NCBI GenBank assembly: GCA_020850375.1 | Contig: JADZET010000024.1 | Coordinates: 1 to 8,222 of the forward strand | Direction of reading: 5' to 3' | Length of the DNA: 8,222 nucleotides | Source of the DNA: Phycisphaeraceae bacterium | GTDB lineage: Bacteria; Planctomycetota; Phycisphaerae; Phycisphaerales; Phycisphaeraceae | In this document: in pieces, positions 1 to 6,603 of the stretch | Layout of the letters: every line of letters starts with the position of its first letter | How positions within the stretch are numbered: the stretch's first letter is position 1 | The notes under the pieces: generated by a model | Told to the model about the DNA's origin: nothing | Seen by the model: the letters and a program-made list of their open reading frames with translations, nothing else | Databases searched by the model: none | Program-made: the position numbers and the translations under genes

Positions 1-2319
1 CGCCGTCAGCGCGTCGTCCGCGATCGTGTAGATGATCGGGATGATGGCGAACCCCATCACGAACCCCACGATCAGCGCGTTGCGCTGCACGTACGTCTGC
101 GCCGGCGACCAGTCCACCGGCCCGATCACCCAGGGCCCGCGCGGGTCCATCCCCACCGCCGTCAGGCACCACGCCGCCAGCAGCGTCACCACCACCGCCA
201 GCACCCCGACCGCCACGACCTTCCCCCCGTTGGCCATCGCGCACCGCGACCGATCCCACCCCGACGGCAGGTGCCGGATCCACGGATTGACCAGCCACCC
301 CACCGCCAACGCCGACATCACGCCCACCGCCGGCAGCAGCAGCACCACCCAGCCGCCCAGCCCCGATCCCTCCTGCCCGTCGAGCCACAACCGGATGTTC
401 CCCCCGAAAAGTGATCGCTCCACCGCCGGCCCCGCCACCGCCGACAGCGCCACCCCCACCGGCAGCGTCAGACAGATCGTCACGAACCGCCAGCTCTCGA
501 CCCGCAGCATCACCCCGTGCGGCAGCATCTGCCACAGGCACGACGCCACGACTAGCGTCACCGGCGCCAGCACCCCGGCCGCCAAGAGCATCGGCAGCAT
601 CCGCTCGGCATACGGCGCGATCACCAGCGCCGCGAGGAACCCCAGCACCACGCTCGGCAGGCTCGCCATCAGCTCGATCGTCGGCTTGATCCGCGCCCGC
701 ACGTTCGGGTGCAGGAACTCGCTCGTGTAGATCGCCGCCAGCAGCGCCAACGGCACCGCGAACAGCATCGAGTAGAACGTCGCCTTGAGCGTCCCGAACA
801 CCAGCGGCATCATCCCCAGCTTCGGCTCCGCGTCGTCCGTCCCCGCCGACGACTGCCAGACGTGCCCGGGCTTGTCGTACTTCTCGTACCACACCGCCCC
901 GAACAACGACCGCAGCGTCGCCTCCGGGTGCGTCACCTTCAGCGACCACCGCTGCATCGCCCCCGGAAGCGACTCTGGAAGGACCAGCGCCAGCAACCCG
1001 TCATCCTTCGGGCTGATCGCCATCGCCGTCACGGCCGCGTGCGCCTGCTTCCCATCCCCGACCGTGCCCCGCGCCAGCGTCTCGCCCGTCGTCCCCTGGA
1101 TGATCCGCACCGACCCGTCGGCGAACCCCGTCGCCACGATCCGTTGCCGCGCCGAGATCGCCATCGCCGTCACCGCCGGCCCGACGTCCGCCAGCCGACG
1201 CGTCAGCGTCATCGCTCGCCGATCGCCCTCGCTGTTCTGCGGCGCGTCGACCAGGAACCACCCGTGGATCCGCCCCGTCCCGTCGCCGACCATCAGCGTC
1301 GTCCGCCCCAGCTCGAACCGCACCGCCGTGATCCGCGTCCCCGCCGCCGCCCCGGGGTACGCCAGCAGATTGTTCTTCTCCACCAGCCGAGGCGTCGTCA
1401 GCGGCCGCACATCGTAGCGCAGCATCCGCCCGTCCGCCCAGACCAAGAGCACGTTGTCGCCCAACCCCGTCAGCCCCAGGAACACCGGCTTTTCGCCCGC
1501 AAAATCCCCCGGCAGCACCGGCAGCTCGCCCCGCGTCACCTGATACGTCGTCCTGCCCGCCATCAGGTCGCGCTTCTCACGCAGCGCCTCGACCGCCACG
1601 CGCCCGTCAGCCGTCATCAACGCCACCATCGGCCCCGTCGGCCGGGTGACGTAGTCGAGCATCGCCACCGCCGCCGAGGACTCGACCTTCACCGGGTCAT
1701 TGAACTTGATCGACAGCTTCTTGAGCCGGTGCTGCCCCTCGGGCGTCCGCTCGACGACCCCCCCGTCGAGCACCGCCGTCTCGCCCACCGGCAGGTCCGT
1801 CAACTCCGCTGGCACGTCGGTCGTCGGCAGATAGCTCGACGCAAACCCCACCTTCCCCAGCCGGATCGACCCGTCGCTCAGCCCTACCACCGCGCCGCCG
1901 CCCGTCCCCGCCAGCGCCACCGCCGTGACGACCGCCTCCGGTTGCGACGGATCCGATTCACCCTCGATCAACGTCCCGTGCCCGAGCACCTGTCCGTCAC
2001 GCAGCGCGAAGCTCGTCCATCGCCCGTCGGGCTCAACGGCCAGCCCCATCGTCTGATACTCATCGACGACCAGCCTCACCGCCCCCTGCCCGACCACCTC
2101 CGGCGGCGGCGCATACCTCGCCCGCGCCTGCAGCGACGTCCCGGCCAGCAGCGGCCAGACCTCCCACAGCAGGAAGAAGAACACCGTGCACACCGCCGCG
2201 ATCGTCCCGACGCCCCCGACGGTGATCACCCAGCGCGCCGCCACGTCCGCCAGACGGACGCCGGTGCGCGTCCGCCCGCGTCGGGGCCGTCCGTGGGGTC
2301 TGACCGTGGGTGTTTCCAT
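1..2319 (-). CDS. pstC: Phosphate ABC transporter permease PstC, long form with extracytoplasmic insert (3' end outside window)
   Basis: Inner-membrane permease subunit of the high-affinity PstSCAB phosphate importer. The reading frame is open from the ATG at 2319 to base 1 (773 codons, no stop), so the C-terminus is missing. Residues 1-30 are basic and cytoplasmic, about 31-52 form the first membrane helix, and about 60-480 are a large hydrophilic region with WD40-like blades (for example VVTAVALAG...GLSDGSIRL at 130-154 and AVTAMAISA...TGFADGSVRII at 382-407). The permease core follows from about 500 (FGTLKATFYSMLFAVPLALL, then IKPTIELMASLPSVVLGF). The end visible here, QRNALIVGFVMGFAIIPIIY then TIADDAL, is the conserved cytoplasmic loop that contacts the ATPase. 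E. coli PstC is about 320 residues; this is the longer Pseudomonas-type form. The start lies 5 bp after the pstS stop with only GCGGG as a weak ribosome site, suggesting translational coupling. Confidence 0.93.
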   Translation of the reverse strand, partial: METPTVRPHGRPRRGRTRTGVRLADVAARWVITVGGVGTIAAVCTVFFFLLWEVWPLLAGTSLQARARYAPPPEVVGQGAVRLVVDEYQTMGLAVEPDGRWTSFALRDGQVLGHGTLIEGESDPSQPEAVVTAVALAGTGGGAVVGLSDGSIRLGKVGFASSYLPTTDVPAELTDLPVGETAVLDGGVVERTPEGQHRLKKLSIKFNDPVKVESSAAVAMLDYVTRPTGPMVALMTADGRVAVEALREKRDLMAGRTTYQVTRGELPVLPGDFAGEKPVFLGLTGLGDNVLLVWADGRMLRYDVRPLTTPRLVEKNNLLAYPGAAAGTRITAVRFELGRTTLMVGDGTGRIHGWFLVDAPQNSEGDRRAMTLTRRLADVGPAVTAMAISARQRIVATGFADGSVRIIQGTTGETLARGTVGDGKQAHAAVTAMAISPKDDGLLALVLPESLPGAMQRWSLKVTHPEATLRSLFGAVWYEKYDKPGHVWQSSAGTDDAEPKLGMMPLVFGTLKATFYSMLFAVPLALLAAIYTSEFLHPNVRARIKPTIELMASLPSVVLGFLAALVIAPYAERMLPMLLAAGVLAPVTLVVASCLWQMLPHGVMLRVESWRFVTICLTLPVGVALSAVAGPAVERSLFGGNIRLWLDGQEGSGLGGWVVLLLPAVGVMSALAVGWLVNPWIRHLPSGWDRSRCAMANGGKVVAVGVLAVVVTLLAAWCLTAVGMDPRGPWVIGPVDWSPAQTYVQRNALIVGFVMGFAIIPIIYTIADDALTA

Positions 2320-2324
2320 CCCGC

Positions 2325-3311
2325 TTAGAATCCAGGCTCAATCCCGATCGACTGCAGCGCCTGTCGCGCCACCGCCGCGCTCACCGGCAGGTCCCCCACA
2401 CGCACCACCGCCTGCTGGCCCTGCCTGCTGTAAATGTAACGCAAAAACTCCCGCCGCAGCGGGTCCAGCTCCGTCTGCGGCTTGTGATTGATCATCACAT
2501 AAAGAAACCTCGCCAGCGGATATTCACCGCTGTAGGCGTTGGCCGCCGTCGCCTCGACGAACACCACGCCCTCGTCCTGCGACAACGGCACCGCACGCAC
2601 GTCCGCCGTCATGTACCCGATCCCGCTGTAACCGATCGCGAAACGGTCCGTCGCCACCCCCTGCACCACTGACGAGCTGCCCGGCTGCTCCTTCACGCTG
2701 CTCTTAAAATCCCCCTTGCCCAGCGCATGCTCCTTGAAGTACCCGTACGTCCCGGACGCCGCGTTGCGACCGTAAAGCCCGATCGGAGCGTTGGCCCAGT
2801 CCCCCTCCAGACCCAGGTCCCCCCACCGCGTCACGTCCTGGGGATGCCCCAGCGAACGTGTGATCGAGAAGATCGCGTCAACCTCCGGCAGCGTCAGCCC
2901 CTGGATCGGGTTGTCCTTGTGCACATACACCGCGATCATGTCGATGGCGCCGGGCAGGGCCGTGGGCTTGTACCCGTACTTGGCCTCGAACTCGTCGCTC
3001 TCCTTGTCCTTCATGGGCCGGCTCATCGGCCCGAAGTTCGCCGTCCCCGCGATCAGCGCCGGCGGGGCCGTCGATGACCCCTTGCCCTCGATCGACACCG
3101 ACACGTTCGGGTAGAACTTGCGGAACTCCTCCGCCCAGAGCGTCATCATGTTGTTCATCGTGTCCGACCCGACGCTCTTGATCGACCCCGACACCCCCTC
3201 CGCCGGCGTGTAGTCGGGCAGCTCCGGGTCCACCACCATCTGCGCCCAGCTCGTCGAGGCCAACAGCACCCCCGCGACGACCAGTGCGCAGCGAGACATC
3301 CCTCTGATCAT
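2325..3311 (-). CDS. pstS: Phosphate-binding protein PstS
   Basis: Periplasmic substrate-binding protein that captures inorganic phosphate and delivers it to PstC/PstA. It has 328 residues. The first 24 form a signal peptide (basic MIRGMSR, hydrophobic core to about residue 20, cleavage likely after SWA before Gln24). Phosphate-binding motifs of the PstS family are clear: VGSDTMNNMM (47-56), GKGSSTAPPALIAG (76-89), MSRPM (96-100), RNAASGTYGYFKEH (182-195) and ATDRFAIGYSGIGY (220-233). I chose the ATG at 3311 because GGAGG sits 5 nt upstream of it. An in-frame TTG at 3326 would add five residues, but the GGAGG would then lie inside the coding region. pstC follows after 5 bp. A candidate Pho box upstream (3375-3391) suggests induction by phosphate starvation. 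Confidence 0.95.
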   Translation of the reverse strand: MIRGMSRCALVVAGVLLASTSWAQMVVDPELPDYTPAEGVSGSIKSVGSDTMNNMMTLWAEEFRKFYPNVSVSIEGKGSSTAPPALIAGTANFGPMSRPMKDKESDEFEAKYGYKPTALPGAIDMIAVYVHKDNPIQGLTLPEVDAIFSITRSLGHPQDVTRWGDLGLEGDWANAPIGLYGRNAASGTYGYFKEHALGKGDFKSSVKEQPGSSSVVQGVATDRFAIGYSGIGYMTADVRAVPLSQDEGVVFVEATAANAYSGEYPLARFLYVMINHKPQTELDPLRREFLRYIYSRQGQQAVVRVGDLPVSAAVARQALQSIGIEPGF

Positions 3312-3358
3312 CTGAACCTCCGTCAATATCGTTCAACGTTCGGGCCGGTACTGACCAG

Positions 3359-3391
3359 AGGCTAGCCGCTGATTGTTAGCGTCGGGTTAGC
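3359..3391 (-). promoter_or_regulatory. Candidate Pho box and -10 element of the pstS promoter
   Basis: Read on the minus strand, 3391-3375 is GCTAACCCGACGCTAAC: two identical GCTAAC hexamers with an 11-bp period, the spacing of PhoB/PhoP direct-repeat sites. The cores CTAACC and CTAACA resemble Bacillus (TTAACA-type) and cyanobacterial (TTAACC-type) Pho boxes more than the E. coli CTGTCAT repeat. Exactly 10 nt downstream is TAGCCT (3364-3359), a TANNNT-type -10, the geometry expected where a Pho box replaces the -35. Transcription would start near 3352, about 40 nt before the pstS ATG. The repeat and spacing are seen directly; PhoB binding is inferred. Confidence 0.55.
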
Positions 3392-3423
3392 AAACCCCGT
3401 CCTTGCACCCCCCGGAACGATCA

Positions 3424-4800
3424 TCAGATACGAGGCAAATGAATCCGGAATGTACTGCCCCGCCCCACCGCGCTCTGCACCGATACCCGCCCGCTGTGCG
3501 CCTGGGCGATGTGTTTAACGATCGCCAACCCTAACCCCGTCCCCCCGGCCTCGCGGCTGCGTGCTTTATCCGTCCGGTAGAAGCGCTCGAACAGGCGCGG
3601 CAGGTGCATCGCCTCGATCCCCGGCCCGACGTCCTGCACCTCGATCACCACCTCGCGCGGCTCGAGCACCGCCCGCACCTCCACCGCGCTGCCCGGCGGG
3701 CTGAACTTGATCGCGTTGTCCATCAGGTTGATCACCGCCTGGCTCAGGAGCTGAGCGTTGAACCGGCTCTGCAGGTCCGGCGGACAGCTCGTCTCGATCG
3801 TGATCTGCCTCGTCTGCGCCCGCACCCGGCAGGCCTCGCGTGCATCGGACAGCACCGGCGACAACGGCCCCTTGCCCAGCTCGATCCGGCCACGCTCCGC
3901 GTCCTGCTCGATCCGCGACAGGCTCAGCAAGTCCTCGATGATCGACTCGAGCCGACGCGACTGCCTCGCCGCGATCTCCATGAACCGCCGCCGGTCCTCC
4001 GCCGACGCCTCGTCGTCGTCAAGGACCGTCTCGAGTGCCGTCTTGATCGTGGCGATCGGCGTCCGCAGCTCGTGCGACACGTTGGCCACGAAGTCCCGCT
4101 GGATCGTCTCGAGCCGCTGCAGCCGCGTCACATCGTGCAGCACCACCACCGCCCCGATCCGCCGCCCCTGCGCGTCCCGCAGCACCGTCCCGAGGGCCTG
4201 CAGCGCCCGCTCGCCCGTCTCATTCACCCCCGCCACCGCCGGGTCCTCATGCCGCCCCTCGCCCGCCCCCTGATCACCCTGCGACCCCGCGCCGGTCGTC
4301 CCCACCGCCGTCGGCAGCACCATGTGACGTTGCACCGGCGACGCGCTGCCCAGCGCCGCGGCCACGAACTCCGACAGCGCCCGATTTCTCAAGAGCTCCT
4401 GGATGCTCCGCCCCTGCGCCCTGGCCGGGTCCACCCCCAGCAGCTTCGCCCCTGCCGGGTTGAGGCTGATCACCCGCTCGTTGGGGTCGATGGCGATCAC
4501 GCTCTCGACCATGCTCCCGAGCACCGCGTCGAGCTCGTTGCGGTGCTCGATCACCGTCCGCAGCCGCTGCTCGTGCTGACGCGCCAGCCGGTTGATCGCC
4601 GACGCCGCCTCGGCCACGCTCGGCGGCGACGAGATGTCCAGCTCCTCGGCCAGGTCCCCCCCCGCCAGCCGCTCCGTCTGCGACCGCAGCTTGGACAATC
4701 CCCGCCGCACGATCAGCGCATGCAGCAACGTCCCGCCGAGCAACAGCGCCAGCAGCACCGACAAGAGCACCAGAGGCAACCACCACGCATCGTCCGACAT
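3424..4800 (-). CDS. phoR: Phosphate-regulon sensor histidine kinase PhoR
   Basis: Membrane histidine kinase, 458 residues, that would phosphorylate the PhoB encoded just upstream. Domains in order: one clear transmembrane helix at about 7-31, a HAMP-like linker (about 32-80, with RLAGGDLAEEL), and a PAS domain from about 85 (SMVESVIAIDPNERVISLNP, through LRDAQGRRIGAVVVLHDVT at 207-225) interrupted by a Gly-rich low-complexity insert at about 165-195. The HisKA H-box is FVANVSHELRTPIATIK with phospho-acceptor His243. The HATPase domain has the N-box (NLMDNAIKFS, Asn362), G1 DVGPGI (390-395), F-box LFERFYR (403-409) and G2 GGTGLGLAIVKHI (419-431). All catalytic motifs are intact. The PAS plus single-kinase layout, and the position between phoB and pstS, support PhoR over other kinases. 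There is no sizeable periplasmic domain, consistent with sensing through the Pst complex. The gap from phoB is 33 bp. The ribosome site is weak: GGAG lies 11 nt before the ATG. Confidence 0.9.
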   Translation of the reverse strand: MSDDAWWLPLVLLSVLLALLLGGTLLHALIVRRGLSKLRSQTERLAGGDLAEELDISSPPSVAEAASAINRLARQHEQRLRTVIEHRNELDAVLGSMVESVIAIDPNERVISLNPAGAKLLGVDPARAQGRSIQELLRNRALSEFVAAALGSASPVQRHMVLPTAVGTTGAGSQGDQGAGEGRHEDPAVAGVNETGERALQALGTVLRDAQGRRIGAVVVLHDVTRLQRLETIQRDFVANVSHELRTPIATIKTALETVLDDDEASAEDRRRFMEIAARQSRRLESIIEDLLSLSRIEQDAERGRIELGKGPLSPVLSDAREACRVRAQTRQITIETSCPPDLQSRFNAQLLSQAVINLMDNAIKFSPPGSAVEVRAVLEPREVVIEVQDVGPGIEAMHLPRLFERFYRTDKARSREAGGTGLGLAIVKHIAQAHSGRVSVQSAVGRGSTFRIHLPRI

Positions 4801-4833
4801 GCCCGGGCAGACTCCTACGCCCCGCCCGGCATC

Positions 4834-5595
4834 TTACTCCCGAAATCGATACCCCACACCCCGCACCGTCTCGACTACCTCCGCCTGCTCCCCCAGCTTC
4901 CGCCGCAACGTCACCACCTGCACGTCCACCGAGCGGTCCGTCACCGCCGCCATCCCCCCGTGCACCGCCTGGATGATCTGCGACCGCGTGAACACCCGCC
5001 CCGGCCGGCCCGCCAGCAGCGTCAACAGCCGGAACTCCGTCGCCGTCAGCGTCACCGGCCGACCCTCGACGCGCACCTCGTGCTTGGGCTGATCGATCAC
5101 GATCGCCCCGCGGTCGATAACCTCCTGCCCCGGGTCATACTCTCCACCGTCGTCCGACCCCGCCCCCGACGACGCCCCAGCCACCGCCGGCGCCGGCCGG
5201 CGAAGGTTCGCCTTGATCCGCGCCATCAGTTCACGCACACGGAACGGCTTGACCACGTAATCGTCCGCCCCCAGCTCCAAACCCCGCACCACGTCGGCCT
5301 CCTCCCCCTTGGCCGTGAGCATGATGATCGGCACCGTGCTCATCACCGCCATCCGACGCATCAGCCGGCAGACCTCCATCCCGTCGAGCTCCGGCAGCAT
5401 CACGTCCAGCAGCACCAGGTCCGGCGGCTCGCCCCTGACCCGATGCAGCGCCTCCTCCCCCGACGCCACGCTCCGCACCTCGAACCCCTCGCGCGTCAGG
5501 TTGTAGTGCAACAGGTCCCGCAGGTCCGCCTCGTCCTCCACGATCAGGATCGAGCCCAACGACACGCTCAGCGGATCCTTTCGCTTGGCTTTCAT
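4834..5595 (-). CDS. phoB: Phosphate-regulon response regulator PhoB (OmpR/PhoB family)
   Basis: DNA-binding response regulator, 253 residues, the expected partner of the downstream PhoR. The receiver domain (about 14-132) has acidic residues Glu20 and Asp21, phospho-acceptor Asp64 in LVLLDVMLPELDG, Thr94 in IIMLTAKGEEAD and Lys116 in DDYVVKPFRVREL. An Ala/Gly/Ser/Asp-rich linker (about 134-158) leads to the winged-helix domain (about 160-253), with TLTATEFRLLTLLAGRPGRV, recognition-helix region DRSVDVQVVTLRRKLG (220-235) and the C-terminal ETVRGVGYRFRE. About 12 residues precede the usual start of the receiver fold, and no strong ribosome site lies before the ATG at 5595 (only GGTG). An internal GTG at codon 11 is a possible alternative start. 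The PhoB name rests on the phoR-pst context; sequence alone supports an OmpR-family regulator. Confidence 0.9.
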   Translation of the reverse strand: MKAKRKDPLSVSLGSILIVEDEADLRDLLHYNLTREGFEVRSVASGEEALHRVRGEPPDLVLLDVMLPELDGMEVCRLMRRMAVMSTVPIIMLTAKGEEADVVRGLELGADDYVVKPFRVRELMARIKANLRRPAPAVAGASSGAGSDDGGEYDPGQEVIDRGAIVIDQPKHEVRVEGRPVTLTATEFRLLTLLAGRPGRVFTRSQIIQAVHGGMAAVTDRSVDVQVVTLRRKLGEQAEVVETVRGVGYRFRE

Positions 5596-5646
5596 GGATG
5601 CACCGGTCGGTTAACTGCACCTCGAAACAACCCGGCGATTTCAGCT

Positions 5647-5723
5647 CCTCATCCAGATGAGGGGCCTCATCATAAAAACAACCGTAATTCCACAGGACAC
5701 ACTTGTGTTAAAAAAAGATGAGG
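5647..5723 (-). promoter_or_regulatory. phoB upstream region: candidate promoter within alternating inverted repeats
   Basis: On the minus strand TATGAT (5674-5669) matches the -10 consensus at five of six bases and would start transcription near 5662; no good -35 is visible 16-18 bp upstream. The heptamer CCTCATC or its complement GATGAGG occurs four times in alternating orientation: 5717-5723, 5665-5671, 5656-5662 and 5647-5653. The three downstream copies are packed with 2-bp spacers, so the second overlaps the proposed -10 and the third and fourth would form a hairpin at the 5' end of the phoB RNA (six pairs closed by CTGG). A TTAACA at 5711-5706 resembles a single Pho-box half-site, but there is no convincing 11-bp partner. 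Repeats are seen directly; promoter and function are inferred. Confidence 0.4.
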
Positions 5724-5730
5724 AACATCA
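5710..5730 (-). terminator. Weak candidate terminator downstream of the DUF971 gene
   Basis: On the minus strand GATG (5729-5726), a 5-nt loop and CATC (5720-5717) precede seven T residues (5716-5710). The T-run is the longest on either strand here, but the stem is only 4 bp, so termination would be inefficient unless the inverted repeat just upstream (5743-5766) contributes. It lies between the DUF971 stop at 5797 and the proposed phoB promoter, where an end would be expected. Confidence 0.3.
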
Positions 5731-5742
5731 GTAATTGCTCCA

Positions 5743-5766
5743 CATCATGACGTCAGGCTCATGATG
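5743..5766. repeat. Perfect 8-bp inverted repeat flanking a GACGTC-containing spacer
   Basis: CATCATGA (5743-5750) and TCATGATG (5759-5766) are exact reverse complements separated by 8 bp. The left arm runs into the palindrome TGACGTCA (5748-5755). It could be an operator for a dimeric regulator or an RNA hairpin at the end of the DUF971 transcript. No T-run follows immediately in either direction, which weakens a simple terminator reading. Confidence 0.6.
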
Positions 5767-5796
5767 AACACGTTTGTCCCTGATGCCATCGTGTCC

Positions 5797-6165
5797 TCAG
5801 GGCGACGCCGGCTCGTTGGGATCAATCTGACGCAGATACGACCAGCTATAGATCCCCGTGTCGTGACCATCGGAGAAGGTGATCCGCAACGCGTACTGAC
5901 CCACCAGCTCCGCCCCCACCGCCGTCAGCGGACGCCCATCCCCCACCGCGCTCGCCGGCAGCACCGTCAGCGGATTGCTCGCCATCGACTCCCGAAGCTC
6001 CTTCGCGTCGGCCGACGGCGACCACTTCCGCAGGTACGCGATCGTGTAGAAACTCACCCGCCCATCCTCCCACGTCACCGTCAGCCCCTTGTCCTTCGCC
6101 AGGTCCAGGTGCTTGGGCCGCGGAACCGCCTCGATGCTCGGCCGAGATGTCGATGAGCCGTCCAT
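5797..6165 (-). CDS. DUF971 / gamma-butyrobetaine hydroxylase N-terminal-like domain protein
   Basis: Small soluble protein (122 residues) made almost entirely of one DUF971 domain (about 22-113). Markers are the first strand pair LTVTWEDGRVSFYTIAYLRKW, the central SPSADAKEL and the C-terminal YALRITFSDGHDTGIYSW then SYLRQIDP. The same domain forms the N-terminus of gamma-butyrobetaine hydroxylase and the C-terminus of the plastid Fe-S scaffold HCF101; the free-standing bacterial form has no firmly known activity. The protein contains no cysteine, so the Cys positions of the zinc site in some family members are replaced here, although the His of DGHDTG remains. I chose the ATG at 6165: the longer open frame to 6249 overlaps the divergent ferredoxin and its extra residues are low-complexity and basic. 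TACAAT ends 7 nt before this ATG. Confidence 0.82.
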   Translation of the reverse strand: MDGSSTSRPSIEAVPRPKHLDLAKDKGLTVTWEDGRVSFYTIAYLRKWSPSADAKELRESMASNPLTVLPASAVGDGRPLTAVGAELVGQYALRITFSDGHDTGIYSWSYLRQIDPNEPASP

Positions 6166-6172
6166 ATCCTTA

Positions 6173-6178
6173 ATTGTA
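6173..6178 (-). promoter_or_regulatory. Candidate -10 element of the DUF971 gene (possible leaderless transcript)
   Basis: TACAAT on the minus strand, five of six matches to the -10 consensus, is followed by TAAGGAT and then the ATG at 6165. With the usual 6-8 nt between a -10 and the start site, the mRNA would begin at or next to the start codon. AAGGA lies almost against the ATG, too close for normal ribosome positioning. No -35 is visible. Confidence 0.5.
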
Positions 6179-6206
6179 GCCCTTGTCCCCACCCGTCCTC
6201 CTCGCC

Positions 6207-6212
6207 TACCCT
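6207..6212 (+). promoter_or_regulatory. Weak candidate -10 element of the ferredoxin gene
   Basis: TACCCT fits the minimal TANNNT pattern and lies 6 nt before the ATG at 6219. The intervening bases and those upstream are pyrimidine-rich, so no Shine-Dalgarno is available. The match alone is weak; it is listed because three other genes in the window have the same arrangement. Confidence 0.3.
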
Positions 6213-6218
6213 TTCTCC

Positions 6219-6599
6219 ATGACTGAGCCCGCCCCCGACCTCCACTCATTCCAACGCCAGGCCGCCCAGACCCTCGGCGTCCCCGTCATCCGCCGCCACA
6301 TCTTCCTCTGCTGCGACCAGACCATCCCCGACTGCTGCGACAAGGCCCAGTCCATCGTCGCCTGGGAGTACCTCAAGCGTCGCCTCAAGGATCTCGGCCT
6401 CTCCGAGCAGGGCGGCATCTATCGCACCAAGGCCAACTGTCTTCGCATCTGCCGCGGCGGCCCGATCGCCGTCGTCTACCCCGAAGGCGCCTGGTACAGA
6501 CAGTGCGATCCGCCAGTACTGGAACGCATCATCCAGGAGCACCTGATCCGCGGCCAGGTCGTGCAAGACTACCTCATCGAGCAGCATCCCCTGCCTTGA
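6219..6599 (+). CDS. Thioredoxin-like [2Fe-2S] ferredoxin family protein
   Basis: Soluble 126-residue electron-carrier-like protein of the thioredoxin-fold [2Fe-2S] ferredoxin family (related to the NuoE C-terminal domain). The core reads [14 protein letters not shown] (27-40), a helix with [13 protein letters not shown] (49-61), [21 protein letters not shown] (70-90) and [20 protein letters not shown] (91-110). The likely ligands are one Cys from each of the doublets Cys31/32 and Cys39/40 plus Cys74 and Cys78; Cys96 is extra. The first ligand pair is 6-8 residues apart rather than the roughly 12 of classic members, so the cluster loop is shortened. An in-frame TTG at 6183 would add 12 residues, but the ATG at 6219 places the start at the usual N-terminus. 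The gene is divergent from DUF971 and ends 4 bp from the convergent lipoprotein gene. Its redox partner cannot be told from context. Confidence 0.85.
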   Translation: MTEPAPDLHSFQRQAAQTLGVPVIRRHIFLCCDQTIPDCCDKAQSIVAWEYLKRRLKDLGLSEQGGIYRTKANCLRICRGGPIAVVYPEGAWYRQCDPPVLERIIQEHLIRGQVVQDYLIEQHPLP

Positions 6600-6603
6600 A
6601 TCC

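Noticed and set aside
32..1417. Plus-strand open frames at the left edge
   Set aside because: They are antisense to the continuous pstC frame and contain only Ser/Thr/Ala/Pro-rich low-complexity sequence.
709..2328. 539-codon open frame on the plus strand
   Set aside because: It lies antisense to pstC and encodes Arg/Pro/His-rich low-complexity sequence with no domain; it is a by-product of GC-rich codon use in the real gene.
5698..5709. ACACA-AG-TGTGT inverted repeat upstream of the proposed phoB -10
   Set aside because: Arms of 5 bp built from a simple AC/GT alternation are likely by chance.
5698..5711. Second Pho box upstream of phoB built on TTAACA (5711-5706)
   Set aside because: The next positions at an 11-bp period (GTGTCC) do not match the pstS repeat, so only one half-site is present.
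3604..5721. 705-codon open frame on the plus strand across phoR and phoB
   Set aside because: It is antisense to two intact, motif-complete genes and composed of Arg/His/Pro/Gln-rich sequence without any recognisable domain.
5778..5802. CCCTGA/TCAGGG inverted repeat at the DUF971 stop codon as a terminator
   Set aside because: The stem is 6 bp with a 13-nt loop and no T-run follows on either strand; too weak to annotate.
6166..6249. N-terminal extension of the DUF971 frame to 6249
   Set aside because: It would overlap the divergent ferredoxin start and adds a basic low-complexity stretch outside the domain; the ATG at 6165 with TACAAT just upstream is a better start.
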